From: JAVKEN01 sp040221415
GTDB lineage: Bacteria; Pseudomonadota; Alphaproteobacteria; Rickettsiales; JABSSG01
Direction: 5' to 3'
NCBI GenBank assembly: GCA_040221415.1
Contig: JAVKEN010000024.1
Span: 1-64,000 of the forward strand
DNA: 64,000 bases
Shown here: positions 45,676 through 53,825 of the stretch, piece by piece
How the letters are laid out: each line of letters opens with the position of its first letter
Numbering within the stretch: position 1 is the first letter of the stretch
Made by a program: the position numbers and the translations under genes
The notes under the pieces: model-generated
What the model saw: only the letters and a program-made list of their open reading frames with translations
The model's database searches: none
What the model was told of the DNA's origin: nothing

Positions 45676-46212
45676 TTATCTTTTGATCACTCCAGTACGC
45701 TTAATTTTTCTCTGTAAAACTGTAATTCCATACATTAGAGCCTCAGCTGTAGGAGGACAGCCAGGAACATAAACATCCACAGGTACTATTCGATCACACC
45801 CGCGGACCACCGAATAAGAATAATGATAATATCCTCCTCCGTTTGCACAACTACCCATAGAAATAACGTATTTAGGATCCGGCATTTGGTCGTAAACTTT
45901 TCTTAGAGCTGGAGCCATTTTATTAGTTAAAGTTCCTGCAACAATCATAACATCTGACTGTCTAGGAGAAGGCCTAAATAATAGCCCAAACCTGTCCATG
46001 TCAAATCTGCTCGCAGCACATTGCATCATTTCAACAGCACAGCAAGCCAAACCAAATGTCATTGGCCACATCGACCCAGTTCTTGCCCAGTTTGCGAGAT
46101 CATCTATTTTTGATAGCACATAACCCCGATTGGTCATTTTATCTGAAAACTCTTGAAAAAGTTTATCTTGAGGAGGCGTAGATTTTTTCTTTAATATATC
46201 ACTTACTCCCAT
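45676..46212 (-). CDS. nuoB: NADH-quinone oxidoreductase subunit B
   Basis: The PSST-type subunit that holds cluster N2. I choose the ATG at 46210-46212 (MGVSDILKKK, 178 residues), which overlaps nuoA by 10 bases and has GGGAG upstream at good spacing. A start at 46233 would add 7 residues. The N2 ligands are visible in FGLACCAVEMM (adjacent Cys pair), MGSCANGGGYY and VPGCPP. Length is normal. Confidence 0.97.
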   Translation of the reverse strand: MGVSDILKKKSTPPQDKLFQEFSDKMTNRGYVLSKIDDLANWARTGSMWPMTFGLACCAVEMMQCAASRFDMDRFGLLFRPSPRQSDVMIVAGTLTNKMAPALRKVYDQMPDPKYVISMGSCANGGGYYHYSYSVVRGCDRIVPVDVYVPGCPPTAEALMYGITVLQRKIKRTGVIKR

Positions 46213-46580
46213 TCTAAGGCTCCCTTTTTCCACTCATATATGAATCCTGCCGTCAAAAGAGTCAGAAAAACAATCATAGACCAAAAACCAAACAAGCCAA
46301 TTTTACTCAACGTAACCGCCCACGGAAACAAATAGATGATTTCGAGATCAAAAATTACAAATAATATTGCTACTAAGTAGAATCTGACATCAAATTCTTT
46401 TCTTGGTTGATCAAACGGTTCAAAGCCACATTCATAAGGAGAATCTTTTTCTGGGTTGCCATTTCGAACTGCACAAACCATTGGAATAGCTATTAAAACA
46501 CCAGAAACAATGCACGCAAAAACTAAAAAAATTACGATTGGCAAATATTGCTGAATATAGCCGGGGATTATTCCTTCCAT
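46203..46580 (-). CDS. nuoA: NADH-quinone oxidoreductase subunit A
   Basis: The first gene of the nuo operon, 125 residues and three helices. The loop NPEKDSPYECGFEPFDQPRK (about 42-61) with its conserved Cys and FDVRFYLVAILFVIFDLEI (about 63-81) with the acidic helix are the family signature. AAAGGA precedes the ATG by about 11 bases. A good promoter lies just upstream. Confidence 0.97.
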   Translation of the reverse strand: MEGIIPGYIQQYLPIVIFLVFACIVSGVLIAIPMVCAVRNGNPEKDSPYECGFEPFDQPRKEFDVRFYLVAILFVIFDLEIIYLFPWAVTLSKIGLFGFWSMIVFLTLLTAGFIYEWKKGALEWE

Positions 46581-46616
46581 TTACTTATCTTTCCTTTCTC
46601 CAAATAGACTTCAGGT

Positions 46617-46645
46617 ATTATACTAATGAAATTGTCTTTAATCAA
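46617..46645 (-). promoter_or_regulatory. sigma-70-type promoter of the nuo operon
   Basis: On the minus strand TTGATT (46640-46645) and a perfect TATAAT (46617-46622) are separated by exactly 17 bases, in the gap between tRNA-Lys and nuoA. It should drive nuoA-N and perhaps birA-coaX-rnj-ygfZ, since no gap larger than 8 bases breaks that chain. Confidence 0.7.
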
Positions 46646-46658
46646 TCCTAGGCTGTAA

Positions 46659-46734
46659 TGGTGTGCCCGACAGGGTTCGAACCTGTGACCCTTTGATTAA
46701 AAGTCAAATGCTCTACCAGCTGAGCTACGGGCAC
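46659..46734 (-). tRNA. tRNA-Lys(TTT)
   Basis: The minus strand reads a full 76-base cloverleaf. The acceptor stem GTGCCCG pairs with CGGGCAC, the D-loop is AGCTCAGCTGGTAGAGC, and the anticodon arm TTTGA-CTTTTAA-TCAAA has anticodon TTT. The T-arm has GGTTCGAACCC's usual loop TTCGAAC, and the discriminator is A. The 3' CCA is encoded (TGG at 46659-46661 on the plus strand). It is the only tRNA found in the window. Confidence 0.97.
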
Positions 46735-46752
46735 ACAAAAAAAGACTACTAC

Positions 46753-46781
46753 TGTATGAATAATTTTGGACTTAATGTCAA
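46753..46781 (-). promoter_or_regulatory. candidate promoter of tRNA-Lys
   Basis: On the minus strand a perfect TTGACA (46776-46781) is followed after 17 bases by CATACA (46753-46758), a weak -10 box, 19 bases before the tRNA 5' end. The -35 box and position are good; the -10 box is the weak point. Confidence 0.45.
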
Positions 46782-46801
46782 CCAATAATTTCCCAATTAT
46801 T

Positions 46802-46810
46802 TTATCCACA
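46802..46810 (+). promoter_or_regulatory. perfect DnaA box (isolated)
   Basis: TTATCCACA, the strongest E. coli-type DnaA box, lies in the AT-rich gap between tRNA-Lys and kdsB, 25 bases before the kdsB -35 box. No second intergenic box was seen nearby, so it is more likely a regulatory or chance site than an origin. Confidence 0.4.
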
Positions 46811-46834
46811 GTGAATTATTTTCTTTTTATTAAA

Positions 46835-46863
46835 TTGCAATAATAATATTAGATAAATATAAT
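46835..46863 (+). promoter_or_regulatory. sigma-70-type promoter of kdsB
   Basis: TTGCAA (46835-46840) and a perfect TATAAT (46858-46863) are exactly 17 bases apart, 24 bases before the kdsB ATG. The -35 box is the same TTGCAA seen at sdh, icd and the ferredoxin-NADP reductase gene. Confidence 0.65.
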
Positions 46864-46887
46864 TCATAGACACCAATAAGAAATCAT

Positions 46888-47643
46888 ATGAACGAATTCG
46901 TAATAATTATCCCAGCTAGATTAGACTCCTCTAGACTTAAGAACAAGATGCTTGCAGAGATTGGTGGAATTCCAATGATATGTCATGCTGCAGAAAGAGC
47001 AACAGAGTCAAACATAGGCAGCGTTTTAGTCGGAACTGATAGCGAGGAAATCAAGAACACATGCACGCAAAGAGGACTTAATGTCATGATGACGGATCCT
47101 AAACACCAATCCGGAACTGATAGAGTATTTGAAGTGCTAGAAAAAATTGATCCTGGGAAGCAATATAAATACGTAATTAATCTACAAGGAGATATTCCAT
47201 TTATAAACCCAAGAATCATTGAAGAACTTGCTAATAAAATTTCTCATTCAGATGCTGATATTTTAACGCTTGCATCTAAACATAATTGTAATGAAAAATC
47301 TGCCGATCCAAACGTAGTAAATGTTGCCATATCTTTTTACGACAAAGAGAAAAAATTTGGTAGAGCGCTATATTTCTCAAGACAAGCAATACCTCACAAT
47401 GCAAAAGATTTTTATGAGCATGTGGGGATTTATTTATATAGACGCGAGGCTCTAGAGAAGTTCGTTAAAATCACGGATAGCGAGCTAGAAACGTCGGAGA
47501 AACTTGAACAGCTGAGAGCTCTTGAGCATCACATGAAAATTGATGTTTGTATTGTTGAAGATACACCTATTAATATTGATACTCAGAAAGGCTTAGAGAT
47601 GGCTCGTACATATTACGAAAAAACTCCCCCTATTCAATCTTAA
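46888..47643 (+). CDS. kdsB: 3-deoxy-manno-octulosonate cytidylyltransferase
   Basis: KdsB activates Kdo as CMP-Kdo for the lipopolysaccharide inner core. The 251-residue protein has the nucleotidyltransferase start IIPARLDSSRLKNKMLAEIGG, the CTP and metal site INLQGDIPFI (about 92-101) and HVGIYLYRREALEKF (about 179-193). It implies an LPS-type outer membrane, which separates this organism from Anaplasma/Ehrlichia-like Rickettsiales that lack LPS genes. Its stop abuts that of the convergent BOF gene. Confidence 0.95.
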   Translation: MNEFVIIIPARLDSSRLKNKMLAEIGGIPMICHAAERATESNIGSVLVGTDSEEIKNTCTQRGLNVMMTDPKHQSGTDRVFEVLEKIDPGKQYKYVINLQGDIPFINPRIIEELANKISHSDADILTLASKHNCNEKSADPNVVNVAISFYDKEKKFGRALYFSRQAIPHNAKDFYEHVGIYLYRREALEKFVKITDSELETSEKLEQLRALEHHMKIDVCIVEDTPINIDTQKGLEMARTYYEKTPPIQS

Positions 47644-48114
47644 TCAAAAACTACTATTTTTATTAATAGAGCTAGTAGCAAAATCTTCTACTGCAGAAGT
47701 GTTACTCGATTCTTTTCCCAAATCATCTGACAAGGTCTTATTAGATTTAGCATCAACCACCCTAGCAAGAAAAACCACCACTTCAGGATTGCGATTTGTT
47801 TTTACCCTAACTTCACCAAGAATAGCCAAAGTTGTATCTTCAGTGACTTTCTGAAGCGGAAATCTTTTGTCATCAACCTCGATAACAATTTCATTATTGT
47901 CATCTGAGAAAAGATATTTTTCTTCAAATAGTTTTTGAGTAATTTTGCCTTTTAAAGAAACTTCAATTTTATCTTCCGGATTATCTAAAATGTCACTAAT
48001 AGATTGATATCGCTGCTTTTGCTGATTTGGCGGATTAAAAATTGTTGCATTTGCATCTACAAACAATGACAACAATAAAATAATTAAACTCTTTCTCATA
48101 CTTGATATCTTCAT
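47644..48114 (-). CDS. BOF-family (YgiW/YdeI-like) periplasmic OB-fold protein
   Basis: A 156-residue protein with a signal peptide (MRKSLIILLLSLFVDANA, about 6-23) followed by a bacterial OB-fold domain: DKIEVSLKGKITQKLFEEKYLFSDD (the halves about 47-59 and 60-71), NEIVIEVDD, and LAILGEVRVKTNRNPEVVVFLARV. The segment order matches the YgiW/YdeI stress-induced family, thought to bind small ligands or peptides in the periplasm. The C-terminal 30 residues are polar and unmatched. Role here unknown. Confidence 0.8.
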   Translation of the reverse strand: MKISSMRKSLIILLLSLFVDANATIFNPPNQQKQRYQSISDILDNPEDKIEVSLKGKITQKLFEEKYLFSDDNNEIVIEVDDKRFPLQKVTEDTTLAILGEVRVKTNRNPEVVVFLARVVDAKSNKTLSDDLGKESSNTSAVEDFATSSINKNSSF

Positions 48115-48199
48115 ACGCGACTAATTCTACTTGATTTTTAATTGACTAGCAAAATAATATATGGCATTTATAATACCTGAGTAAATTACTAGGTTATTA

Positions 48200-48772
48200 A
48201 TGTTTATACAAACTGAAGACACGCCAAATCCTAATTCTTTAAAATTTATCCCAGAAGATAAGTTAAATAACAGCAAGGGTCCCATTAATTTTGGATCTTT
48301 AGAGGATGCTGAGAAATCACCTCTTGCCAAAACTTTATTTTCCATTGATGGAGTAAATGGTGTGTTTTACGGTTCTGATTTTATTACCATCTCCAAAAGA
48401 GAGAATGTTGATTGGCCTGAAATTAAGCCGCTTATTATGCTGACTATAATGGAGCATTTCTCTAAAAAAATTCCTCTTTACAACGATGAAAAACAAAGCA
48501 AATCAACAGGTAGTAATGAAATTAACGAAGATGACTCTGCTGTTGTAAAAGAGATCAAAGAAATCATTGAACACAGGGTAAGACCAGCAGTGGCTCAAGA
48601 TGGTGGTGATATAATCTTTCATAGCTTTAAAGATGGAATATTAAAGCTTGAACTACATGGTGCTTGCTCAGGCTGCCCAAGCTCAACAGTTACTCTAAAA
48701 AATGGAATAGAGAATATGATTCGCCACTATGTTCCTGAAATAGAATCAGTTGAAGCAATCAATGCAGAGTAA
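48200..48772 (+). CDS. NfuA/NifU-like Fe-S cluster carrier
   Basis: A 190-residue protein with an N-terminal Nfu_N domain (MFIQTEDTPNPNSLKFIPE, about 1-85) and a C-terminal NifU-type domain (about 110-185). RPAVAQDGGDIIFHSF and HGACSGCPSSTVTLKNGIE carry the CxxC that holds a bridging cluster in a dimer. It is the mitochondrial NFU1-type architecture, which delivers [4Fe-4S] clusters to enzymes such as complex I, complex II and lipoyl synthase. It ends one base before the convergent kinase-fold gene. Confidence 0.93.
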   Translation: MFIQTEDTPNPNSLKFIPEDKLNNSKGPINFGSLEDAEKSPLAKTLFSIDGVNGVFYGSDFITISKRENVDWPEIKPLIMLTIMEHFSKKIPLYNDEKQSKSTGSNEINEDDSAVVKEIKEIIEHRVRPAVAQDGGDIIFHSFKDGILKLELHGACSGCPSSTVTLKNGIENMIRHYVPEIESVEAINAE

Positions 48773-48773
48773 C

Positions 48774-49646
48774 CTAATCCGACAAAATATTGGTTAACAT
48801 CTTATTGGCAACCTCTACAAGCTCTCTATTTGTATTCCTGAAATAAGGCAAAATCTTAATTGCGACAGATAAGGCCCAACCTTTACCCCGCATTATTGAT
48901 GCTTTATCTAATTTTAATTCTTCTAAAAATATATTTCTAGATTCCTTATCAAATAAACACCATGCCGGCAAAAGGTCGCATGATGGGTCCCCTACGCCAA
49001 ATAAACCAAAATCTATGACAGCTTCCAAATGACCATTTTTCACAAGTATATTTGAAGGCAATAAATCTCCATGCATCCAAACTGGTTCCCCACTATACTC
49101 TTCTGTATTTAGACAATCTTGCCATATTTCAGAAGCTAACTTTACATCAATTTCTTCTTTTAGGTCAGATAGAGCCACCTCGACATCCTTAACCTGAACT
49201 TCTAGTGACTTCCCTCTCTTTGATAGGGGTTCAGCCCCAGATAGCTTGATATTTCTGAGCTCCTTTATGAACGAAGCAAGATCTCTAGCGAGATTATTAT
49301 AATTGATAGATTTAGCTTCAAATGAAGTCTCTCCGTCGATCCAATAACACACCGACCAATAGAATGGGTAAAAGCTTGTTGGCTTACCACTAGCAACAGG
49401 CTGAGAGGTTTTTATTGAAACGTGCTTCGATATTTTTGGCAACCAAATATTTTCTCTTTCTGCGAATTCTGAAGAGGACTCAAGCCTTGGCAACCTAATT
49501 ACTTTATCATCACCAAGTTTAAAAATAACATTATCACTGCCCATCACATTTAAATGCGATACTTCTAAGTCTGACCATTCAGGAAACTGCTCATCAATAA
49601 GCCTTTCCACCAAACCTTTAGTTATCTCAAATTCGTCCGCATGCAT
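48774..49646 (-). CDS. aminoglycoside-phosphotransferase-fold kinase, substrate unknown
   Basis: A 290-residue protein with the APH fold. The N-lobe has GSDNVIFKLGDDKVIRLPR (ATP site and Lys, about 36-54). The catalytic loop WMHGDLLPSNILV (about 189-201) has HGDLxxxN, and VIDFGLFGVGDPSCDL (about 208-223) supplies the metal-binding Asp. The fold phosphorylates small molecules such as aminoglycosides, macrolides, homoserine or methylthioribose, and no substrate can be read here. Its neighbour is a quinone oxidoreductase, not a resistance cassette, so real resistance is unproven. Confidence 0.85.
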   Translation of the reverse strand: MHADEFEITKGLVERLIDEQFPEWSDLEVSHLNVMGSDNVIFKLGDDKVIRLPRLESSSEFAERENIWLPKISKHVSIKTSQPVASGKPTSFYPFYWSVCYWIDGETSFEAKSINYNNLARDLASFIKELRNIKLSGAEPLSKRGKSLEVQVKDVEVALSDLKEEIDVKLASEIWQDCLNTEEYSGEPVWMHGDLLPSNILVKNGHLEAVIDFGLFGVGDPSCDLLPAWCLFDKESRNIFLEELKLDKASIMRGKGWALSVAIKILPYFRNTNRELVEVANKMLTNILSD

Positions 49647-49651
49647 CTCTT

Positions 49652-50629
49652 TTAAATTTTTAAAAGCACTTGCCCTATTCTATCTGGTTTTTCTACTTCT
49701 CGATGTGCCAGAACAATATCATTAAAATCAAAAATTTTATGCTCAAGTAATTTTAAAGAACTTTTTTCTAAGGCTCTATTTACAAGGTCTACAGCTTTCC
49801 CAGCACTATCATTTTCTAAAAACAAAAACACAGAGAGGAAATTTATATTTATATTCTTAGAAATCAGATACTTTAAGGGAAGATCAAAATCATCTATTTT
49901 TGAAGAGGCATAAGTTACAATTTTTCCACTCTCTTTAAGAATTTTATGAGCCCAACCTACTGTGTTTGCGAAATCCACATCAATTACCGCATCAAATTTT
50001 TCGACCTTACCTATATTATCAATAAAATCTGACTTTCTGGAATCAAATACATGAGTCACTCCAGACTCTTTGGAAATTTGTATTTTTTTATCGCTTCTTG
50101 CGGTAGCAAAAACATTATGTCCTAAAAATCTTGCAAGCTGTATACATGCATTACCAACAACACCTGCTCCACCAGTAATCAATATGTTTGATTTTTCCGT
50201 TAGATTCAAAGAAAGCAGAGCTGAAGCCGCTGTTAGCGCTGGAATTCCTAAGCACGCACCTTGAGAAAAAGAAGTCCTTTCAGGCAATGGAGCAACCAAA
50301 TTCTCTGGCACAGAGCAGAATTCTGCAGCTGTTCCATGTTGCCTTTTCCATGCTGCACTATGCACCCATACTCTTTGGCCTATTTTAAGGTTTTTAACAT
50401 TTTTTCCTTTTTGAACAACAACGCCTGAGGCATCACTATGAGGAATTTGAAAAGGGTATTTCACCTCACCTTTCTTCCCAGATCTAACTTTAATGTCAAA
50501 TGGATTTATACCTGAATATTCAATTTTTACTATAACTTCTTTAGCATTATTGATAGCGGGATACTGAACTTCAGATAATTCTAATACTTTTTCTGATAAT
50601 CCACATTTTTTGTAAAGAGCTGCAAACAT
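49652..50629 (-). CDS. zinc-independent quinone oxidoreductase (MDR superfamily)
   Basis: A 325-residue medium-chain dehydrogenase/reductase. The N-terminal GroES-like domain has EYSGINPFDIKVRSG and PHSDASGVVVQKGKNVKNLKIGQRV (segments about 33-47 and 63-87). The NADPH Rossmann motif is ITGGAGVVGNACIQLARFLG (about 150-169). The zinc-binding Cys/His set of alcohol dehydrogenases is absent, so it should act as an NADPH:quinone or enal reductase. It may detoxify electrophiles. Five bases separate it from the kinase-fold gene. Confidence 0.88.
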   Translation of the reverse strand: MFAALYKKCGLSEKVLELSEVQYPAINNAKEVIVKIEYSGINPFDIKVRSGKKGEVKYPFQIPHSDASGVVVQKGKNVKNLKIGQRVWVHSAAWKRQHGTAAEFCSVPENLVAPLPERTSFSQGACLGIPALTAASALLSLNLTEKSNILITGGAGVVGNACIQLARFLGHNVFATARSDKKIQISKESGVTHVFDSRKSDFIDNIGKVEKFDAVIDVDFANTVGWAHKILKESGKIVTYASSKIDDFDLPLKYLISKNININFLSVFLFLENDSAGKAVDLVNRALEKSSLKLLEHKIFDFNDIVLAHREVEKPDRIGQVLLKI

Positions 50630-50677
50630 GATCTATAATATTAATGGTACTATTTTATTTTAACAAGTTACACAAAT

Positions 50678-51346
50678 CTATTTTCTTCCGGTAGCTACTA
50701 TGTAAATCTCTGGAGAGCCTGATCTACTAGCATCTGGCTTATACGTGTTCACCTTTTTAAAAGCTATTTTAAGATCTTTTACAAATTCTGGAAAACCAGC
50801 CCCTTGGAATATTTTTATTACCATAGAACCATCCTTTCCGAGAGCAGTTTTAGAAAACTCAAATATAGACTCAGCTACAGCCATAATTCTTAACTGATCT
50901 GTATCCTTGTGACCTGTGGTATTAGGAGCTATATCTGATAAAATTAGATTAATTTTTTTACCTTCTAGAATTTCAGTGATTTTATTATGGACTTCTTCTT
51001 CTAAAAAGTCCCCTTGAATGAACTCAACATCATTTATTGGCTCAATTTCTAACAGATCAACCGCAATTACAATTTGTGGATTATGCTGTTGAATTACTTG
51101 AGTCCAACTTCCAGGAGCACAACCTAAATCTAATACATTAAATTTCTCACCTAATATATTGAATTTATTGTTAATTTCTACTAATTTGTATGCAGCCCTT
51201 GACCTGTAACCATCAACTTTTGACTGCTTAACATATGGGTCATTAAGTTGTCTCTGAAGCCAATTTTTAGAAGATAATTTCCTACCTCTAGCGGTTTTAA
51301 CGCGAGTAAATTGATTACGAACTGTAAGCTTTGCTTTTTTATTCAT
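50678..51346 (-). CDS. rlmE: 23S rRNA 2'-O-methyltransferase RlmE
   Basis: Methylates the 2'-OH of U2552 in 23S rRNA. The 222-residue protein shows the K-D-K-E catalytic tetrad: Lys in SRAAYKLVEIN, the SAM site LDLGCAPGSWTQVI (about 74-87), Asp in LILSDIAPNTTGHKD, Lys in GSMVIKIFQG and Glu in SGSPEIYIVATG. The basic N-terminal 35 residues are usual for alphaproteobacterial copies. It lies 8 bases after the SMR gene. Confidence 0.95.
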   Translation of the reverse strand: MNKKAKLTVRNQFTRVKTARGRKLSSKNWLQRQLNDPYVKQSKVDGYRSRAAYKLVEINNKFNILGEKFNVLDLGCAPGSWTQVIQQHNPQIVIAVDLLEIEPINDVEFIQGDFLEEEVHNKITEILEGKKINLILSDIAPNTTGHKDTDQLRIMAVAESIFEFSKTALGKDGSMVIKIFQGAGFPEFVKDLKIAFKKVNTYKPDASRSGSPEIYIVATGRK

Positions 51347-51354
51347 AACACTTA

Positions 51355-51678
51355 TTAATTAACCTTGGTGATAAGCTTAAGCCCTACTATTCCGGCGACA
51401 ATCATTAATATAAAGATGAATTTAAGTAATGATGTAGATTCACCGAATAGATATATACCACAAATAGTCGTACCAATTACTCCCATACCAGTCCAAATAG
51501 CATAGGCTGTACCTAAGGGAATCTCTTTTATTGCAACGCACAAGAAGAAAAGCCCCAAACACATAAGTACGATAGTAATTACAGATGGCTTAAACCTTGT
51601 AAACCCTTCAGTGTACTTCATGCCTACAGCCCATGAAATCTCGAAAATACCGGCTAAAAATAAATAAAAGTACGCCAT
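51355..51678 (-). CDS. SMR-family exporter, Gdx/SugE-like
   Basis: A 107-residue, four-helix small multidrug resistance protein with the central Glu in AGIFEISWAVGMKYTEGFTR (about 9-28). The signature GMKYTEGF after helix 1 and PLGTAYAIWTGMGVIGTTICG in helix 3 resemble the Gdx (SugE) branch, which exports guanidinium, more than the EmrE multidrug branch. Such proteins work as antiparallel homodimers in a proton-coupled exchange. No guanidine riboswitch-like element was seen upstream; its start overlaps the radA stop by one base. Confidence 0.88.
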   Translation of the reverse strand: MAYFYLFLAGIFEISWAVGMKYTEGFTRFKPSVITIVLMCLGLFFLCVAIKEIPLGTAYAIWTGMGVIGTTICGIYLFGESTSLLKFIFILMIVAGIVGLKLITKVN

Positions 51679-53027
51679 TAGAAAAACTCGCTTAATTGCT
51701 TAATATGACCAATCTCAGAAATATTTAATTTACAATTCCCCACAGAAGACCCTGATGGAACAATTGCATTCTTAAATCCTAATTTTTTAGCTTCATTAAG
51801 TCTTGCTGAAATTCTTGAAACTTTTCTTACTTCCCCAGACAACCCAACCTCACCAACAATTATTGTGTCATTTTGCAGGGCTTTATTCTTCATCGCAGAA
51901 ATTAACGCACATATAACAGGTAAGTCAGCTGCTGGCTCATTTACTTTAAGACCGCCCACAACATTAAGATACACTTCTTGATTACCTAAATTAATACCGT
52001 ACCTAGTTGCTAAAACAGCTATCATCATTGACAACCTGTTTAAATCCCAGCCAACAACAGCTCTTCTAGGCGAAACCATTTGTGACGGAGCGACTAAAGC
52101 TTGTATTTCAACTAAAATAGGCCTCGTACCTTCAACTCCAGCATACACGACTGCACCACTTACGTTATTTTTTCTTTCAGTAAGAAAAAGCTCAGATGGA
52201 TTTGACACCTCTATTAATCCCTTCTCCTGCATTTCAAAGACACCTATTTCATTTACTCCACCATAACGATTCTTTACGGCCCGCAAGATTCTAAAGTTGT
52301 TGCCTCTTTCGCCTTCAAAGTAAAGCACAGTGTCCACCATATGTTCTAAAATCTTAGGACCTGCTAATTGACCTTCCTTTGTAACGTGTCCAACAATAAC
52401 AATTGTAATATTCTTTTTCTTGGCGATTGAAATAAGCTCATGCGCGGAGGCTCTAACCTGCGATACTGTACCAGGTGCCGAACTTATATCTGGGGTGAAC
52501 ATAGTTTGTATTGAGTCCACAATCACTAAATCTACTTTGCCACTAACTTTTCCTAACGATGCAGAAATATCATTTATATTAGTCGCGGATAAAATACTTA
52601 CAGGCGTATTATCCAAACCTAAGCGAGATGAGCGTAGGCGTATCTGCTCCAAAGACTCCTCTCCCGTTATATACAAGCAAGATTTATTACTGGATGATAG
52701 TTTACAAACAAGTTGCAAAAGTAATGTGGACTTACCTATTCCAGGGTCACCACCAATTAGAATAGCTGACCCCCTTACTAGACCAGACCCCAACACACGA
52801 TCTAATTCTTGAATACCAGTCTCAGTCCTTGGCTCAATCACAACATCATCTTGTAGATTTTCAAACTCAAGGCTCTTGCCAGAGGATTTTGCCGCTGAAT
52901 AATCTACAGAAGAAACTTCTTCTAATTCTATTGTATTCCACTCATTACAATCTGGACATTGGCCTTGCCATTTTTTATGGACCGCCCCACAAGAAAAACA
53001 TATATAGCGTTCATTTTTCTTGACCAT
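51678..53027 (-). CDS. radA: DNA repair protein RadA
   Basis: A DnaB-like helicase in recombination branch migration, 449 residues. The N-terminal zinc ribbon is CFSCGAVHKKWQGQCPDC (about 10-27). Walker A is GGDPGIGKSTLLLQL (about 93-107). The RadA-specific KNRYG (about 253-257) and the Lon-protease-like C-terminal domain (from about 280) are present. It follows mlaF by 6 bases, in an order (dnaB, alr, mlaE, mlaF, radA) also known from Rickettsia. Confidence 0.96.
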   Translation of the reverse strand: MVKKNERYICFSCGAVHKKWQGQCPDCNEWNTIELEEVSSVDYSAAKSSGKSLEFENLQDDVVIEPRTETGIQELDRVLGSGLVRGSAILIGGDPGIGKSTLLLQLVCKLSSSNKSCLYITGEESLEQIRLRSSRLGLDNTPVSILSATNINDISASLGKVSGKVDLVIVDSIQTMFTPDISSAPGTVSQVRASAHELISIAKKKNITIVIVGHVTKEGQLAGPKILEHMVDTVLYFEGERGNNFRILRAVKNRYGGVNEIGVFEMQEKGLIEVSNPSELFLTERKNNVSGAVVYAGVEGTRPILVEIQALVAPSQMVSPRRAVVGWDLNRLSMMIAVLATRYGINLGNQEVYLNVVGGLKVNEPAADLPVICALISAMKNKALQNDTIIVGEVGLSGEVRKVSRISARLNEAKKLGFKNAIVPSGSSVGNCKLNISEIGHIKQLSEFF

Positions 53028-53033
53028 AAAGCG

Positions 53034-53825
53034 CTACCTGAGATCTACTTTAATAGGCCCCTTAATCTCTCCATTAATGAACTGTTTGAAAATAGCATCG
53101 TTAGGTTTATCAATCTCTTTGACGCTACCAATCCATTCAATCTTGCCATCATATAACATAGCAACTCTATCAGCTATTCTTCTGGTGCTATTGATATCAT
53201 GAGTAATAGCAATAGTAGTCGCATTATTTTCTTCCCGACATCTAACAATAAGCTCATTGATAACATTTGCCATAATTGGGTCTAAACCAGTCGTTGGTTC
53301 ATCAAAAAATATAACTTCGGGATCACAAGCTATTGCTCTAGCTAACGCAACTCTTTTCTGCATACCACCAGATAATTCAGATGGGTATAAATCCATCACT
53401 GCATCAGGATCCAAACCAACTAATTTAAGTTTTTTGAAAGCCACATCTTTTGCATGAGAGTTGGGAATATCTTTATTATGAATCATTGAGAAACTAATAT
53501 TTTCCCAAACAGGCATACTGTCAAATAAAGCTCCTCCTTGAAAAAGAAAGCCGAATTTAGTCATTAAAACATTTCGCTCATTTCTATTTAGGGACGTAAT
53601 TTCATGTCCTTCATACTTAACTGAACCTGAATCAGGATTAATTAAACCAACAATAGATTTAATAAGAACTGATTTACCCGTTCCAGAGCCACCTACGACA
53701 ACCAAAGACTCATTTGGATACACATCAAGGTCTAATCCATCAAGAACCTTTTTTTTACCAAATCTTTTTGAAAGACCTCTAATTTCAAATTTTGGTTGTG
53801 TATTCTTTTTTATTTTTTTGGTCAT
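53034..53825 (-). CDS. mlaF: Mla-type ABC transporter ATP-binding protein
   Basis: A 263-residue ATPase with Walker A VGGSGTGKSVLI (about 39-50), signature LSGGMQKRVALARA (about 149-162) and Walker B VIFFDEPTTGLDP (about 170-182). It matches the MlaF subfamily that powers retrograde phospholipid transport from the outer membrane. Its start overlaps mlaE by 4 bases. The partners MlaD, MlaB and MlaC are not in this window, as is common in Rickettsiales where they lie elsewhere. Confidence 0.9.
   Translation of the reverse strand: MTKKIKKNTQPKFEIRGLSKRFGKKKVLDGLDLDVYPNESLVVVGGSGTGKSVLIKSIVGLINPDSGSVKYEGHEITSLNRNERNVLMTKFGFLFQGGALFDSMPVWENISFSMIHNKDIPNSHAKDVAFKKLKLVGLDPDAVMDLYPSELSGGMQKRVALARAIACDPEVIFFDEPTTGLDPIMANVINELIVRCREENNATTIAITHDINSTRRIADRVAMLYDGKIEWIGSVKEIDKPNDAIFKQFINGEIKGPIKVDLR

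Noticed and set aside
46735..46887. Chromosomal replication origin
   Set aside because: Only one perfect DnaA box is present, and the gene-orientation pattern around it does not show a clear switch.
48774..49646. APH-fold kinase as an acquired antibiotic resistance gene
   Set aside because: No integron, insertion sequence or composition change flanks it, and the fold covers many non-drug kinases.
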